From: Cedecea neteri NBRC 105707 = ATCC 33855
GTDB lineage: Bacteria > Pseudomonadota > Gammaproteobacteria > Enterobacterales > Enterobacteriaceae
Direction: 5' to 3'
DNA: 64,000 nucleotides
NCBI RefSeq assembly: GCF_001571265.1
Contig: NZ_BCTL01000042.1
Span: 1-64,000 of the forward strand
Position numbers and translations under genes: made by a program. Shown in pieces: positions 1 to 10,405 of the stretch. A model generated the notes under the pieces. It made no database searches and was not told the origin of the DNA. It saw only the letters and a list, made by a program, of their open reading frames with translations. Numbering within the stretch: the stretch's first letter is position 1; each line of letters opens with the position of its first letter.

Positions 1-69
1 CACCACCCCTGCATAATCACCGGTATTTGTGATAACAAAGCATCACTCCGATAATAAGGCCAAACAAAC

Positions 70-1251
70 CTACTTCCTGAATGCCACCAGCGTCACGGCA
101 ATCCCCAACACGGCAGAAATCGCCCCCGCCATAAACACCGACGAATAGCCCATGGAAGTCGCCAGAATGCCCGTCAGCGGCCCGGTGATACCGTACGAAA
201 TATCCTGGAACGCCGCATAGCCGCCCAGGGCGGTGCCGCGAACCTGAGGTGGAACGCGCTTAACCACTTCCACACCTAATGCAGGGAAAATCAGCGAGCA
301 GCCGCAGCCGGTAAGCGCCGCCCCCAGCAACGCGGTCCACGCGCCCGGCGCATGCCACAGAAGCAGCAAGCCCACCGTTTCAACGGCCAGGGAGAACAGC
401 GCCACGCGCACGCCGCCGTAGCGGTCAGGCATCCAGCCAAACAGCACGCGCACCAGCACAAACGCACCGCCGAAAGCGGTTAAGGTGAAGCCCGCATGGG
501 CCCAGCCGTTTGCGGCAAAATAGAGCGAAACAAAGGTGCCAATAACGGCGAAACCGACGCCCTGAAGCGCCAGCCCAAGTCCCGGCTGCCAGATAAGCCC
601 GACAACCGCAAATAGCGAAGGACGTTCGCCTTTATGAGCCGGAACAGGTTTCACGGTGCCGTTAAATAACAGCCCAATCAGCGGCAGAGCAATAGTGGTC
701 ACGCCCAGCGCCACGAACCCCCACTGACTGTTAAGCATCAGACCAAGCGGCGCCCCGGCGGCCAGCGCGCCGTAAATCGCCATCCCATTCCAGGACATCA
801 CCTTGCCAGAACGGCCCGGGCCAACCAGCCCCAGCCCCCAGGTCAGGTTACCGGTCAGCAGCTGGCTTTCACCAAAGCCAAGAATCAGCCTGCCAACAAT
901 CAACAAACCAAACTTCACCGCAGGCTCTACCGGCAGCAGCGCGGCGAGCAAGTAGGCTACGCCCGCCAGCCCACAGGCAAACATCCCCTGCAGGACAGAG
1001 CGTTTAGCACCCATCTGGTCAGCCAGCCGTCCGGCATAGCCTCGAGTTAATACTGTGGCAAGAAACTGAATGCCCACCGCCACGCCAACCATCATGTTGC
1101 CGTAGCCAAGCTGCTGGTGCACAAAAAGCGGGATAACGGGCAGCGGCAGGCCAACCGTCATGTAGGTAAGAAATACCGCAAAGGTAATTCTGAATAGCGA
1201 TGTATTCGCCGACTTCGACGTTTTAAGGGTGGTCTCAGGTACCGCAGACAT
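70..1251 (-). CDS. yfcJ: MFS transporter, YfcJ family
   Basis: A 393-residue, strongly hydrophobic protein with the usual twelve-helix layout of major facilitator proteins. The loop after helix 2 carries a [11 protein letters not shown] segment, which is the conserved MFS signature. It matches what I recall of E. coli YfcJ (UPF0226 group, arabinose-exporter-like), and its position next to fabB is the same as in E. coli. Substrate is unknown. It acts in the inner membrane. The gene is alone on its strand downstream of fabB, separated from it by the fabB terminator, so it probably has its own promoter, near the 19-bp palindrome at 1354-1372. Confidence 0.85.
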   Translation of the reverse strand: MSAVPETTLKTSKSANTSLFRITFAVFLTYMTVGLPLPVIPLFVHQQLGYGNMMVGVAVGIQFLATVLTRGYAGRLADQMGAKRSVLQGMFACGLAGVAYLLAALLPVEPAVKFGLLIVGRLILGFGESQLLTGNLTWGLGLVGPGRSGKVMSWNGMAIYGALAAGAPLGLMLNSQWGFVALGVTTIALPLIGLLFNGTVKPVPAHKGERPSLFAVVGLIWQPGLGLALQGVGFAVIGTFVSLYFAANGWAHAGFTLTAFGGAFVLVRVLFGWMPDRYGGVRVALFSLAVETVGLLLLWHAPGAWTALLGAALTGCGCSLIFPALGVEVVKRVPPQVRGTALGGYAAFQDISYGITGPLTGILATSMGYSSVFMAGAISAVLGIAVTLVAFRK

Positions 1252-1353
1252 ACTGCTTACTCCATAAATTCAGAGCAAGGCGCAACTCAACCCGCGCCCT
1301 TTCCTCTGAGTGTTCAGATTATAGGGTGCGTTGGTTAACGTTAAACGCTTACG

Positions 1354-1372
1354 CATTATCAAAATGATAATG
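1354..1372. promoter_or_regulatory. 19-bp perfect palindrome upstream of yfcJ
   Basis: CATTATCA and TGATAATG are perfect 8-bp inverted arms separated by AAA, about 100 bases before the yfcJ start. This is the form of an operator for a dimeric repressor. It uses hexamers like those in Fur boxes, but their order is reversed relative to the usual Fur consensus, so I do not assign a regulator. Confidence 0.45.
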
Positions 1373-1426
1373 GAGGGGAATGCATAGTGCCTGCCGGCTA
1401 ACCGGCTGTCAATGCAGTGGAATAGA

Positions 1427-1455
1427 CAAAAAAATAGGGCGCCCGCAGGCACCCC
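1427..1455 (-). terminator. Intrinsic terminator of fabB
   Basis: On the minus strand GGGTGCC and GGCGCCC pair as a 7-bp stem (one G-T wobble) around a short loop and are followed by TATTTTTTT. It lies about 20 bases after the fabB stop codon. Confidence 0.75.
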
Positions 1456-1476
1456 ATTCTGAAATATTTCTGGCGA

Positions 1477-2694
1477 TTAAGCCTTAAGCTTACGCATCAC
1501 CAGCGTGGCGTTAGTGCCGCCGAAGCCGAAGCTGTTGGACATCACGGTGGTCAGCGTCGCATCGGTAGGTTTGGTAACGATGTTCAGGCCAGCAGCCTGC
1601 TCGTCCAGCTCTTCGACGTTAATGCTTGGCGCGATGAAGCCGTGCTCCAGCATCAGCAGAGAATAGATGGCTTCCTGCACGCCCGCGGCACCCAAAGAGT
1701 GACCGGTCATGGCTTTGGTCGCAGAAATGGCCGGGCTATGGTCAGCGAACACTTCACGAATCGCACCCAGCTCTTTCACGTCGCCTACCGGAGTAGAAGT
1801 CCCGTGGGAGTTCAGGTAGTCGATTGGCGTATCAACGCCGTGCATCGCCATCTTCATGCAGCGCACCGCGCCTTCGCCGGATGGGGCAACCATGTCTGCG
1901 CCATCGGACGTTGCGCCGTAGCCAACGATCTCAGCATAGATGTGCGCGCCACGAGCCAGAGCGTGCTCCAGTTCTTCAACCACAACCATACCGCCGCCGC
2001 CAGCGATGACGAAGCCGTCACGGTGTGCGTCATAGGTACGGGAAGCTTTATCTGGAGTTTCGTTGTACTTGGTGGACAGTGCGCCCATCGCATCGAACTC
2101 ACAGGCCATTTCCCAGCCCAGTTCTTCGCCGCCGCCGGCAAAGACGATGTCTTGTTTACCCAGCTGAATCTGCTCTACTGCGTTACCGATGCAGTGGGCA
2201 GAAGTCGCACAGGCGGAGCTGATGGAGTAGTTCACACCGTGAATTTTGAATGGCGTTGCCAGGCAAGCGGAAACCGCGGAGCCCATTGCTTTAGTCACCA
2301 CGTAAGGACCCACGGCTTTCAGACCACGAGGGCTACGCATGGCGTCAGCACCAAAGACCTGCGCTTTAGAAGAGCCGCCGGAACCGGCAATCAGACCAAC
2401 GTGTGGGTTGTTCTGGTAAACCTCTTCGCTCAGGCCAGCATCCGCAATCGCTTCACGCATGGAAAGATAGGCATAGATAGAGGCATCGTTCATGAAACGA
2501 ACCACTTTACGGTCGATCAAACCGGTGGTATCCAGCTTGACGTTCCCCCAGATGTGGCTGCGCATTCCCGCGTCTTTAAACTCTTCCGAGAAAGTGATCC
2601 CGGAGCGTCCTTCTCGCAGAGATGCCAGGACTTCCTGCTGGTTATTACCAATGCTGGAAACAATGCCCAGGCCAGTAATCACTGCACGTTTCAT
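1477..2694 (-). CDS. fabB: 3-oxoacyl-ACP synthase I (KAS I)
   Basis: FabB condenses malonyl-ACP with acyl-ACP in the cytoplasm and is the elongation enzyme specifically needed for unsaturated fatty acids. The 405-residue protein is co-linear with E. coli FabB. The catalytic cysteine lies in SSACATSAH near residue 163. The two catalytic histidines lie in NSHGTSTP and TGHSLGAAG. The glycine-rich FGFGGTNA motif is near the C-terminus. The gene is single and divergent from mnmC. Upstream, sequences like FabR and FadR operators (2741-2775) agree with known fabB control: FadR activation and FabR repression. Nothing unusual is seen. Confidence 0.97.
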   Translation of the reverse strand: MKRAVITGLGIVSSIGNNQQEVLASLREGRSGITFSEEFKDAGMRSHIWGNVKLDTTGLIDRKVVRFMNDASIYAYLSMREAIADAGLSEEVYQNNPHVGLIAGSGGSSKAQVFGADAMRSPRGLKAVGPYVVTKAMGSAVSACLATPFKIHGVNYSISSACATSAHCIGNAVEQIQLGKQDIVFAGGGEELGWEMACEFDAMGALSTKYNETPDKASRTYDAHRDGFVIAGGGGMVVVEELEHALARGAHIYAEIVGYGATSDGADMVAPSGEGAVRCMKMAMHGVDTPIDYLNSHGTSTPVGDVKELGAIREVFADHSPAISATKAMTGHSLGAAGVQEAIYSLLMLEHGFIAPSINVEELDEQAAGLNIVTKPTDATLTTVMSNSFGFGGTNATLVMRKLKA

Positions 2695-2740
2695 TCAAAT
2701 ACCTCGTTCACTGCACTATGTAGGATTTCGTGTCGCACAA

Positions 2741-2760
2741 TAGCGTACAGTTGTAAGCCG
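2741..2760 (-). promoter_or_regulatory. Probable FabR operator of fabB
   Basis: The plus strand reads TAGCGTACAGTTGTAAGC, an imperfect inverted repeat (GCGTAC/GTAAGC) that matches the FabR box known upstream of fabB and fabA in enteric bacteria. It lies 47-66 bases before the fabB start. Confidence 0.6.
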
Positions 2761-2762
2761 AA

Positions 2763-2775
2763 CAAGTCCGATCAG
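2763..2775 (-). promoter_or_regulatory. Probable FadR activator site of fabB
   Basis: On the minus strand the sequence is CTGATCGGACTTG, which I recall at the FadR site of E. coli fabB. It sits immediately upstream of the FabR-like box, the arrangement expected for FadR acting as activator. Confidence 0.55.
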
Positions 2776-2852
2776 CCAAATTGTGCGGAAATTTGCGCCG
2801 CTCCGCTCACACCGTTATGATCGAGCCACTGCCTGTCAGACGAGCAACTTAC

Positions 2853-4853
2853 GTGAAACATTCCCCTATACAATCCGCCAACCTCGGTTTTAACGAAGAA
2901 GGTACACCTGTATCCCGAGATTTTGACGACGTTTACTTCTCTAACGATAACGGACTGGAAGAGACGCGTTACGTATTCCTCGGCGGAAACCATCTCCCTG
3001 AACGCTTTGCAACCCACGAAAGACCGCTGTTTGTCGTGGCAGAAAGTGGATTTGGCACCGGCCTTAACTTTTTGACTTTATGGCAGGCGTTCGATGAATT
3101 TTGTGTGAAACGTGAGGATGCCTGCTTAAAACGGCTGCATTTTATCAGTTTTGAAAAATTCCCGCTGACCGCCGCCGATCTGACGCTCGCCCATCAGCAC
3201 TGGCCAGAGCTAAGTCGTTTCGCTACCGAGCTTCAGCAACAATGGCCGCTGCCGATTCCCGGCTGCCACCGCCTGCTGCTGGACAACGGCCGCATCACGC
3301 TGGACCTGTGGTTTGGCGATATTAACGAGCTGATATCTCAGTTAGATGACACCCTTAATCAGCAGGTCGATGCCTGGTTCCTGGATGGCTTCGCGCCCGC
3401 CAAAAACCCGGATATGTGGACGCCCCAGCTCTTCCAGGCCATGGTTCGCATGGCCCGCCCTAGCGGCACGCTGGCGACCTTTACCTCCGCAGGCTTTGTG
3501 CGCCGCGGCCTGATTGAAGCAGGCTTCACCGTGACGCGCAGTAAAGGGTTTGGCCGTAAACGCGAGATGCTCGTCGGGTCGTTGCAAGAACCGATTGAAA
3601 CCCCAGCTCGCGCACCGTGGTACGCCCGTCCCGGCACGCCCGAACGCGAAACCGCCATTATCGGCGGCGGTATTGCCAGCGCGCTGCTCGCCCTTGCACT
3701 ACTTCGCCGGGGCTGGCAGGTGACGCTGTATTGTGAAGACGAGGCACCGGCGCAGGGAGCTTCCGGCAACCGCCAGGGAGCACTTTACCCGCTGCTTACC
3801 GCACATGATGCGGCGTTAACCACCTTTTTCCCGGCTGCATTCACCTTTGCACGACGCCTGTATGACGCTCTTCCGGTAGCGTTTGACCATGACTGGTGTG
3901 GCGTAACCCAGCTCGCCTGGGATGAAAAAAGCGCCCATAAAATCGAACAGATGCTCGGCCTGGGTCTGCCAGACTTACTGGCGAAGGCCGTGGATGCTGA
4001 AACCATGGCGGAAACCTGCGGGGTGGCAACACAGTGCGGTGGCATTAGCTATCCGCTGGGCGGCTGGCTCTACCCGGCCCAGCTTACCGCCGGCGCGCTT
4101 GCGCTAGCCGAACAGCAAGGGTTGAATATTCATTACGGGCACAGAGTTATCGATTTAACGGCTGAAAATGGCGGCTGGAAGATAGAGTTTGCTCAGCAGG
4201 AAGCGGTTCAACACAGCTCGGTGGTGCTGGCCAACGGCCATCAAATCAGCCGGTTTACACAAACGCAAAACCTGCCGGTGTATTCCGTGGGCGGCCAGGT
4301 CAGCCATATTCCAACCACGCCAGGTTTAAGCCAGCTCCGCCAGGTACTGTGTTATGACGGCTATCTGACGCCGGTCAACCCGCAGAACCAGCAGCATTGT
4401 ATTGGCGCCAGCTATCACCGTGGCCGGGATGAAATGGCCTGGAACGAAGAGGATCAGCAGCATAATCGCCAGCGGCTGCTCGACTGCCTGCCGAACGCCG
4501 AATGGGCAAAAGAAGTGGACGTTACAGCCAACGAAGCCCGCTGCGGCGTGCGCTGTGCTTCACGCGACCATTTGCCGATGGTAGGCAGCGTTCCGGATTT
4601 TGAAGCCACGCTGGAGCAATATGCCGGGCTTGCTGAGGATCGTGAAAATGCGGCACCGTCTCCGGTGTACGGCAATCTTTATATGCTGGGAGCACTGGGC
4701 TCGCGCGGGCTGTGCAGCGCGCCGCTGGCCTCGGAGATTCTGGCGGCGCAGATGAGTGAAGAACCTATTCCGCTGGATGCCGTCACGCTCGCGGCGCTGA
4801 ACCCTAACCGGCTTTGGGTGAGGAAGTTATTGAAAGGCAAAGCGGTAAAATGA
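2853..4853 (+). CDS. mnmC: tRNA mnm5s2U biosynthesis bifunctional protein MnmC
   Basis: MnmC makes the last two steps of the mnm5(s2)U34 wobble modification. The C-terminal FAD oxidoreductase removes the carboxymethyl group, and the N-terminal SAM-dependent domain methylates the amine. The SAM-binding motif [10 protein letters not shown] is at about residues 64-73 and [14 protein letters not shown] follows later in the same domain. A second, FAD-binding dinucleotide motif ([12 protein letters not shown]) starts the C-terminal half. I start at a GTG at 2853 (666 residues) because the sequence from [10 protein letters not shown] onward aligns with the 668-residue E. coli protein. An in-frame ATG at 2817 has no family support. 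Both domains look intact. Confidence 0.95.
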   Translation: MKHSPIQSANLGFNEEGTPVSRDFDDVYFSNDNGLEETRYVFLGGNHLPERFATHERPLFVVAESGFGTGLNFLTLWQAFDEFCVKREDACLKRLHFISFEKFPLTAADLTLAHQHWPELSRFATELQQQWPLPIPGCHRLLLDNGRITLDLWFGDINELISQLDDTLNQQVDAWFLDGFAPAKNPDMWTPQLFQAMVRMARPSGTLATFTSAGFVRRGLIEAGFTVTRSKGFGRKREMLVGSLQEPIETPARAPWYARPGTPERETAIIGGGIASALLALALLRRGWQVTLYCEDEAPAQGASGNRQGALYPLLTAHDAALTTFFPAAFTFARRLYDALPVAFDHDWCGVTQLAWDEKSAHKIEQMLGLGLPDLLAKAVDAETMAETCGVATQCGGISYPLGGWLYPAQLTAGALALAEQQGLNIHYGHRVIDLTAENGGWKIEFAQQEAVQHSSVVLANGHQISRFTQTQNLPVYSVGGQVSHIPTTPGLSQLRQVLCYDGYLTPVNPQNQQHCIGASYHRGRDEMAWNEEDQQHNRQRLLDCLPNAEWAKEVDVTANEARCGVRCASRDHLPMVGSVPDFEATLEQYAGLAEDRENAAPSPVYGNLYMLGALGSRGLCSAPLASEILAAQMSEEPIPLDAVTLAALNPNRLWVRKLLKGKAVK

Positions 4854-4889
4854 TTATCCCCTAATCAGCGCTTCTGTGACGCTTTTATG

Positions 4890-4925
4890 CCCTCTCCCGC
4901 TTAGGGAGAGGGTTAGGGTGAGAGT
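4890..4925. repeat. REP-like intergenic inverted repeat
   Basis: CCCTCTCCC (4890-4898) and GGGAGAGGG (4904-4912) form a perfect 9-bp stem, followed by TTAGGGTGAGAG. This GGGAGAGGGTTAGGGTGAG form is a common dispersed intergenic element in enterobacteria. It sits between the convergent mnmC and yfcL genes and could also act as a transcription barrier. Confidence 0.6.
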
Positions 4926-4930
4926 CGGTC

Positions 4931-5209
4931 TTAAAATTTCGCCTTCTCGAAAAGCGTATCCCACATCCCCAGCACCAGCGCCTGATCGCGCGGCGACAGC
5001 TCACCGGCCTGAATCGCCTTTTGCAGGCTATCGCTCACCACCACATGCAGCGCGTCTGGCGTATGGTTTTCGCCGTTTTCCAGTTCGGCTACCGCCAGAG
5101 TCAGGTGCCCACGCAGATAACCGCTGGCAAACAGGTCGTCGTCACTGGCGTGCTCCACCATCTCATCAATCAACGCCAAAATACGTGACTCAAATTCCGC
5201 GATCATCAT
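4931..5209 (-). CDS. yfcL: YfcL family protein
   Basis: A 92-residue, acidic, mostly helical cytoplasmic protein that is close to E. coli YfcL over its whole length, for example in [13 protein letters not shown] and LSPRDQALV. Function is unknown. It is the last gene of the minus-strand run mepA-yfcA-epmC-yfcL. Two ATG codons in tandem begin the gene (5209 and 5206), preceded by GAGGA on the minus strand. No signal peptide or membrane segment is seen. Confidence 0.9.
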   Translation of the reverse strand: MMIAEFESRILALIDEMVEHASDDDLFASGYLRGHLTLAVAELENGENHTPDALHVVVSDSLQKAIQAGELSPRDQALVLGMWDTLFEKAKF

Positions 5210-5233
5210 ACATCCTCTTCATACAGGTGATTT

Positions 5234-5797
5234 TTAGTTTAGGTCTTCTGGCCAGGCAAACTGCCCGGCATCCAGCGCAGGAGTACCATAATACGCCCTT
5301 AGCGCGTCAATCAGACGTGCCGGACGCTCTGGGATCCCTTCTTTCAGATAAGTCATAACCTGAGCATGAACCCGGCGCTGAAACGCAATGCGGTCGGGCT
5401 CAAAATCGCCGCTCAGGTTGTCGCAGCTGACGTTAAACGGGAAGCCCGCGGCGGTGCTGAGCATCCACTCCAGCGCCTGCGGCTTCACCTCCACATCTTC
5501 AAATTTGCCCTGGGTTTCCGCGTCTCGCCCGTCCGGGCAGTACCAATAGCCGAAGTCCACCAGCTTGCGGCGTTCTTTACCGGCCACGCACCAGTGAGAA
5601 ATTTCATGCATCCCGCTGGCGTAGTAGCCGTGCGCAAAGACGATGCGGTTATACGGCAGTTCGTCGTCCGCAGGCAGATAAATGGGTTCATCATCGCCCT
5701 TGATCAGGCGGGTATTAAACTCTGCCAGGAAGCAGCTATCGAACACGTCGATCAGCTCCTGATAATGGTGCTGTTTGCTCATTGTTACGTCATTCAT
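5234..5797 (-). CDS. epmC: Elongation factor P hydroxylase
   Basis: EpmC (YfcM) hydroxylates the beta-lysyl-lysine on elongation factor P, the last step of EF-P maturation. The 187-residue protein carries the metal-binding HEISHW motif and the nearby GYWYCPDGRD segment that are conserved in the family, and it is co-linear with the 182-residue E. coli protein. The start at 5797 is one base beyond the yfcA stop codon (TGAAATG), which suggests translational coupling. A second ATG at 5782 would give a product closer to the E. coli length. The other EF-P modification genes are not in this window. Confidence 0.92.
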   Translation of the reverse strand: MNDVTMSKQHHYQELIDVFDSCFLAEFNTRLIKGDDEPIYLPADDELPYNRIVFAHGYYASGMHEISHWCVAGKERRKLVDFGYWYCPDGRDAETQGKFEDVEVKPQALEWMLSTAAGFPFNVSCDNLSGDFEPDRIAFQRRVHAQVMTYLKEGIPERPARLIDALRAYYGTPALDAGQFAWPEDLN

Positions 5798-5798
5798 T

Positions 5799-6596
5799 TC
5801 AGGCTATCCCTAACCAATGGAGGATTTCCGGTCCGTGGCTGTCATACAGCAGCTTGGTGCTCATCACCGCCGAAACCACGACGATCATCGGGCGAATCAG
5901 CTGCTGCCCTTTGCTCAATACGAGACGCGACCCCACTCTCGCCCCTAAAAATTGCCCGGCCATCATCACGAAGCCGGTACCCCAAATCACTTTGCCGCCG
6001 ATAATAAACAGCAGCAGCCCACCGAGGTTTGACGTGGCGTTAAGCACTTTAGCGTGGGCGGTAGATTTGGCGAGATTGAAACCACAAAGCGTCACAAAAG
6101 CGAGTGCGTAAAACGACCCGGCACCGGGGCCAAAGAAGCCGTCATAAAACCCCACACAGCCGCCGGCCACTAACGCAAACGGCAGGCCATACAGGCGGCG
6201 CTGGCGATCTTCTTCGCCAAGCTTTGGCATCAGCAGAAAATAAAGCCCGATACCGATAATCAGCAGCGGCAGGATCTGACGCAAAATATCGGACTTCACG
6301 TGCTGCACCAGCAGCGCACCGCAGGTGGAGCCGATAAAAGTCATCAGAATATTGAGTTTCTGATCGGCAAGGCTGACCACTTTACGGCGAATGAAATAGA
6401 GCGAGGCTGAAACCGACCCGCCGCAGGCCTGAAGCTTGTTGGTCGCCAGCGCCTGCGCCGGGGACATCCCCGCAGCCAGCAAGGCCGGGACCGTCAGCAA
6501 CCCTCCGCCGCCGGCAAGCGCATCAATAAACCCGGCAAGCATGGCGACAAAAAACAGCGCCACCAGCAGCAGCGGGGAAACCATAAACCATTCCAT
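5799..6596 (-). CDS. yfcA: TauE/SafE family membrane permease YfcA
   Basis: A 265-residue inner-membrane protein with about eight hydrophobic segments and two glycine-rich halves, GFIDALAGGGGLLTVPALL near the N-terminus and GFYDGFFGPGAGSFYALA in the middle. These are the repeats of the TauE/SafE (DUF81) family, which exports or takes up sulfonates and other organic anions. The substrate of YfcA is unknown. Its start codon directly abuts the mepA stop (TAAATG), so the two are translated from one message. Confidence 0.9.
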   Translation of the reverse strand: MEWFMVSPLLLVALFFVAMLAGFIDALAGGGGLLTVPALLAAGMSPAQALATNKLQACGGSVSASLYFIRRKVVSLADQKLNILMTFIGSTCGALLVQHVKSDILRQILPLLIIGIGLYFLLMPKLGEEDRQRRLYGLPFALVAGGCVGFYDGFFGPGAGSFYALAFVTLCGFNLAKSTAHAKVLNATSNLGGLLLFIIGGKVIWGTGFVMMAGQFLGARVGSRLVLSKGQQLIRPMIVVVSAVMSTKLLYDSHGPEILHWLGIA

Positions 6597-7421
6597 TTAG
6601 AGAACGTGCTCATCCAGTAATGCCTGACAGGAGGCCGGTAGCGGCGGTGGCGTTGTCTTTTTCGGCGGCGTACTGCCCGGCGCAGGCGGCGCGAACCAGC
6701 TTTGCAGCTCGGCACCGCAGCCGTCTCCTGGCGGAGGCAGAGGCTGATCTTCACACTCAAGGCTGTTAGCCGGGCAGCGCAAGCGCACGTGCATATGGGC
6801 GCGGTGGGCAAACCACGGGCGCACCTTACGCAGCCAGTCCCGGTCAGCCCCGGCATCTTCACAAAGCCGCTGCTTGATGGCCGGGTTCACGAAGATACGC
6901 GTGACGTCATTATCTTTGGCCGCGAGCTTAATCAGGCTGTCGATTTCCGGCTTCCACAGTGACGGCACCACGCGCTTGCCGTCCGCGGCGACTAAGTCCA
7001 ACGCCTGCGGGCGCAGTAATTGCGCCGACGTCCAGCGAGCTTTTGGCAGTTGCAGGAAAATATCGACATCAAGCCCGGTCTGGTGGCTGGCGTGGCCGGA
7101 GCTAAAACGTCCGCCTGCCGCCATACCCATGTCACCAATTAATACCGTGCCGAGGCCAAGCTGATTGACCTGATTACTCAGACGCTGAATAAACATCACC
7201 AGATCGGGGTGACCAAAATAGCGACGCTGATCCGGGCGCATCACCTGATAGCGGGCGTCCTCAAGCGGCAACGCGTTAGCCCCCACGATACAGCCGTTGG
7301 AAAACGCGCCGATAGACTGCGCGCTACCGGCAATCGGATGGCCGATTTTTTGCCACGGCGTGGCCGCTAGAGCCTGAGCGCTGGCAGCCAGCGCCAGCAT
7401 CCCGATCAGGAGTTTTTTCAT
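6597..7421 (-). CDS. mepA: Penicillin-insensitive murein DD-endopeptidase MepA
   Basis: MepA is a periplasmic zinc metallopeptidase of the LAS group that cuts the D-Ala-meso-DAP cross-links of peptidoglycan. The 274-residue protein begins with a signal peptide ([18 protein letters not shown]). The metal site is seen in [16 protein letters not shown] (the HxxxxxxD motif) and in the later AHMHVRL. Several paired cysteines match the disulfides of the family. The proline-rich C-terminal stretch near residues 245-258 is a flexible linker. The gene follows aroC after four bases, in the same order as in E. coli. Confidence 0.95.
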   Translation of the reverse strand: MKKLLIGMLALAASAQALAATPWQKIGHPIAGSAQSIGAFSNGCIVGANALPLEDARYQVMRPDQRRYFGHPDLVMFIQRLSNQVNQLGLGTVLIGDMGMAAGGRFSSGHASHQTGLDVDIFLQLPKARWTSAQLLRPQALDLVAADGKRVVPSLWKPEIDSLIKLAAKDNDVTRIFVNPAIKQRLCEDAGADRDWLRKVRPWFAHRAHMHVRLRCPANSLECEDQPLPPPGDGCGAELQSWFAPPAPGSTPPKKTTPPPLPASCQALLDEHVL

Positions 7422-7425
7422 CGTC

Positions 7426-8511
7426 TTACCAGCGAGGCAGCGGGGAAGAAACGTCAGCGTTCTGGGCGCGCTGGCGCAACAGATGATCCATCAGCACGAT
7501 GGCCAGCATGGCTTCAGCGATCGGCACGGCGCGGATCCCCACGCACGGATCGTGACGACCACGGGTGATCATTTCTACTTCTTCGCCTTCGCGATTAATC
7601 GTTTTGCCCGGCACGGTAATGCTGGACGTCGGCTTCAGGGCCATGTTTGCCACAATCTGCTGGCCGCTGCTGATGCCGCCCAGAATGCCGCCCGCATGGT
7701 TGCTCTGGAAACCCTGTTTAGTGATTTCGTCCCGGTTCTGGCTACCGCGCAGGTTCACCACGCCGAAGCCTTCGCCAATTTCTACGCCTTTCACCGCGTT
7801 GATGCTCATCAGCGCGTGGGCAATGTCCGCATCCAGGCGGTCAAAGACCGGCTCGCCGAGGCCAGGAGGCACGTTGTCAGCGACGACGGTAACTTTCGCG
7901 CCGATAGAGTCGCCCTCTTTTTTCAGGCCGCGCATCAGCTCGTCCAGCGCCTCGATTTTATCCGGGTCCGGGCAGAAGAACGGGTTCTGCTCAACCTGAT
8001 CCCAGTCTTTCATTTCCAGCGGAATATCGCCCATCTGCGTCAGACAACCGCGAATTTTAATGCCGAATTTCTGCTCAAGATATTTCTTTGCAATCGCGCC
8101 CGCTGCAACGCGCATAGCGGTTTCACGCGCAGAAGAACGGCCGCCACCGCGATAGTCGCGCAGGCCATATTTTTGTTCGTAGGTGTAATCCGCGTGCCCT
8201 GGACGGAACACGTCTTTGATGGCGCTGTAATCCTGGGAACGCTGATCGGTGTTTTCAATCAGCAGGCCGATGCTCGTGCCGGTCGTCACGCCTTCAAACA
8301 CGCCGGAGAGAATTTTTACCTGGTCAGGCTCACGGCGCTGGGTGGTGTAACGCGAGGTGCCAGGGCGGCGGCGATCGAGATCGTGCTGCAGGTCGGCTTC
8401 GGTCAGCGGGATGCCCGGCGGCACGCCGTCAACAATGCAGCCTAGCGCGATGCCGTGGGATTCACCAAATGTCGTTACGCGAAAAACCTGTCCAATACTG
8501 TTACCAGCCAT
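7426..8511 (-). CDS. aroC: Chorismate synthase
   Basis: AroC is the FMN-dependent enzyme that converts EPSP to chorismate, the last common step of aromatic amino acid, folate and quinone synthesis. The 361-residue protein has the family signatures GESHG near the N-terminus, [18 protein letters not shown] in the middle and the later HAGGILGG. I start at the ATG at 8511, since a GTG one codon earlier would add a residue not present in the E. coli protein. The gap from prmB is 86 bases and contains a terminator hairpin (8564-8590), so aroC probably has its own promoter. Confidence 0.97.
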   Translation of the reverse strand: MAGNSIGQVFRVTTFGESHGIALGCIVDGVPPGIPLTEADLQHDLDRRRPGTSRYTTQRREPDQVKILSGVFEGVTTGTSIGLLIENTDQRSQDYSAIKDVFRPGHADYTYEQKYGLRDYRGGGRSSARETAMRVAAGAIAKKYLEQKFGIKIRGCLTQMGDIPLEMKDWDQVEQNPFFCPDPDKIEALDELMRGLKKEGDSIGAKVTVVADNVPPGLGEPVFDRLDADIAHALMSINAVKGVEIGEGFGVVNLRGSQNRDEITKQGFQSNHAGGILGGISSGQQIVANMALKPTSSITVPGKTINREGEEVEMITRGRHDPCVGIRAVPIAEAMLAIVLMDHLLRQRAQNADVSSPLPRW

Positions 8512-8563
8512 CACGGCTCCTTACTTAATCACCGTTGTCGTTGTTGTGTTGTGCGCGGGAAGT

Positions 8564-8590
8564 AAAACGAGTCCGAAGACTCGTTTACGT
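8564..8590 (-). terminator. Terminator between prmB and aroC
   Basis: AAACGAGTC (8565-8573) and GACTCGTTT (8578-8586) form a perfect 9-bp stem. On the minus strand the loop is TTCG and the stem is followed by a T-rich run (TTTTACTT). It lies just after the prmB stop. Confidence 0.65.
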
Positions 8591-8597
8591 TCGGCAA

Positions 8598-9530
8598 TTA
8601 ATCTTTGTAGATGCTGAAGTGCTCGCGAGCTTCGATCAGCTGCGCTTTGGTCAGCATAAATACGCCGTCGCCGCCGTTGTCGAACTCAAGCCAGGTGAAC
8701 GGCACCTCAGGGTATTGATCCATCAGATGCACCATGCTGTTCCCTACTTCACAAATCAGGATCCCGCCGTCGGCCAGGTAGTCCGGCGCGCAGGCCAGGA
8801 TGCGGCGAGCCAGCTTCAGGCCATCGCTTCCGGCCGCCAGGCCCAGCTCTGGTTCGAAGTGATATTCACCCGGCAGGTCGGCCATATCTTCTTCATCAAC
8901 GTACGGCGGGTTTGTGACAATCACGTCGTACTGCACTTTAGGCAGGTCGCGGAAAAGGTCAGAACGAATCGGCGTGACGTTGTGGTCCATGCCGTGCTCG
9001 GAAATGTTCTGCTCGGCCACGGCGATAGCGTCAGGGGAAATATCAACGATATCCACTTCCGCATTCGGGAATTCATAGGCGCAGGCGATGCCGATACAGC
9101 CGCTGCCGGTGCACATATCCAGAATATGCTGCGGCTCGTGGTCAATCATCCCGGCAAAGCGGTTGTTAATCAGTTCACCAATCGGCGAACGCGGCACCAG
9201 CACGCGTTCGTCTACATAGAACTCATGGCCGCAGAACCAGGCTTTATTGGTCAGATAAGCAACCGGAATACGCTCGTTTACGCGGCGAATCACGCGCTCA
9301 ACGATACGGTGGCGCTCGCTTGGCGTCAGACGGGCGGTGCGCATGTCTTCAGGAATATCCAGCGGCAGGTACAGGCTAGGCAGAACCAGCTGAACGGCTT
9401 CATCCCATGGATTGTCGGTGCCGTGCCCATACCAGATGTTGGCGGCGCTAAAGCGGCTGACCGACCAGCGCAGCATGTCCTGAATGGTATGCAGCTCGTT
9501 TACTGCCTCATCGACGAAAATTTTATCCAC
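8598..9530 (-). CDS. prmB: Ribosomal protein uL3 (L3) N5-glutamine methyltransferase
   Basis: PrmB methylates a glutamine of ribosomal protein L3 with SAM. The 310-residue protein has the SAM-binding motif [14 protein letters not shown] at about 136-149 and the catalytic NPPY at 207-210, as in the HemK/PrmC group of glutamine methyltransferases. The N-terminal helical domain (1-110) aligns with E. coli PrmB. It is divergent from smrB, which encodes a ribosome-rescue nuclease, the same pairing as in E. coli. No oddities. Confidence 0.95.
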   Translation of the reverse strand: MDKIFVDEAVNELHTIQDMLRWSVSRFSAANIWYGHGTDNPWDEAVQLVLPSLYLPLDIPEDMRTARLTPSERHRIVERVIRRVNERIPVAYLTNKAWFCGHEFYVDERVLVPRSPIGELINNRFAGMIDHEPQHILDMCTGSGCIGIACAYEFPNAEVDIVDISPDAIAVAEQNISEHGMDHNVTPIRSDLFRDLPKVQYDVIVTNPPYVDEEDMADLPGEYHFEPELGLAAGSDGLKLARRILACAPDYLADGGILICEVGNSMVHLMDQYPEVPFTWLEFDNGGDGVFMLTKAQLIEAREHFSIYKD

Positions 9531-9703
9531 GTGCCCTCCGCAGGCGACTCACGCTAGTTCAATAATAATCGGCTAGTTTGCCATGAAGGAGGCGACAAAT
9601 CAGCACCCATCGACGCCGGGAGGCGGTGAAATTTGCGTTTTCTTTATTGCCGGCGGGGAAAGCGGGTAAACTGGCGGCAAAGCGAATGCGAGATGAGATA
9701 AAC

Positions 9704-10255
9704 ATGAAAAAGAAATCACCGCTCAGTTCCGAAGACGAGGCGCTTTTTCGCGGCCTGATGAGCGGCACCAAAAAACTGGCTCAGGACACGATTGTTCACC
9801 GCCCGGTGCGTAAAAAGATAACGGAAGTCCCGGTAAAACGTCTGCTGCAGGAGCAGGCCGATGCCAGCCACTATTTTTCCGATGAATTCCAGCCGCGCCT
9901 GGCGACCGAAGGGCCAATGCGCTATGTGCGAGAAGGCGTGAGCCATTTTGAGCTGAAAAAACTGCGTCGCGGTGATTATTCCCCGGAGCTGTTTCTTGAT
10001 TTACACGGACTTACCCAGCTACAGGCAAAACAGGAATTAGGCGCGCTGATTGCCGCCTGCCGTCGCGAGCATGTTTTCTGCGCCTGCGTGATGCACGGCC
10101 ACGGTAAACACGTCCTTAAGCAGCAAACGCCGCTGTGGCTGGCACAGCATCCGCATATCGTCGCGTTTCACCAGGCACCGAAAGAGTACGGCGGCGATGC
10201 CGCACTGCTGGTGTTAATAGAAATTGAAGAGTGGCAGCCGCCGGAGCTGCCGTAA
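9704..10255 (+). CDS. smrB: Ribosome rescue factor SmrB (Smr-domain endonuclease)
   Basis: SmrB binds collided ribosomes and cleaves the mRNA between them to trigger rescue. I start at the ATG at 9704 (183 residues, the same length as E. coli SmrB). An upstream in-frame start at 9626 adds residues with no family match. The C-terminal Smr domain shows [17 protein letters not shown] and the [14 protein letters not shown] motif, with the conserved DLHG and HGxG signatures. The N-terminal basic, charged arm (residues 1-60) is typical. It is divergent from prmB. Confidence 0.95.
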   Translation: MKKKSPLSSEDEALFRGLMSGTKKLAQDTIVHRPVRKKITEVPVKRLLQEQADASHYFSDEFQPRLATEGPMRYVREGVSHFELKKLRRGDYSPELFLDLHGLTQLQAKQELGALIAACRREHVFCACVMHGHGKHVLKQQTPLWLAQHPHIVAFHQAPKEYGGDAALLVLIEIEEWQPPELP

Positions 10256-10270
10256 GTTCGTCGTGGAAGA

Positions 10271-10341
10271 TTCCCCTCACCCTGCCCCATTGGAAAAAAA
10301 CAACGCCGGACAATCCCCTCGCCCCTTTGGGGTGAGGGGAA
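10271..10341. repeat. Intergenic inverted repeat pair (REP-like)
   Basis: TTCCCCTCACC (10271-10281) is the exact inverse complement of GGTGAGGGGAA (10331-10341). The second arm is itself part of a local hairpin, TCCCCTCGCCCC-TTT-GGGGTGAGGGGA (10315-10340). This looks like a compound REP-type element between the convergent smrB and sixA genes. Confidence 0.5.
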
Positions 10342-10361
10342 ATCCTTAACACTTAAAAAGC

Positions 10362-10390
10362 AAAAAGAGCCGCTTTCGCGACTCTTTTTT
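10362..10390. terminator. Bidirectional terminator between smrB and sixA
   Basis: AAAAAGAG pairs with CTCTTTTT around an inner CGC/GCG stem and a TTTC loop (one C-A mismatch). The A-run and T-run on either side allow it to work for both convergent genes. Confidence 0.75.
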
Positions 10391-10405
10391 TCATGCTCAC
10401 AGCAA

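Noticed and set aside
1270-1452. 60-codon minus-strand frame between yfcJ and fabB
   Set aside because: It covers the fabB terminator and the palindrome, has no start signal and no family match.
1642-2820. 392-codon plus-strand frame opposite fabB
   Set aside because: It is a mirror frame of the fabB coding sequence, rich in His, Arg and Thr in the way antisense frames of GC-rich genes are, and it has no recognisable domain. FabB on the other strand is certain.
7483-9557. Long plus-strand frames opposite aroC and prmB (320 and 340 codons)
   Set aside because: Both lie entirely or almost entirely over confidently identified minus-strand genes and show antisense-type composition. No ribosome binding site or family match.
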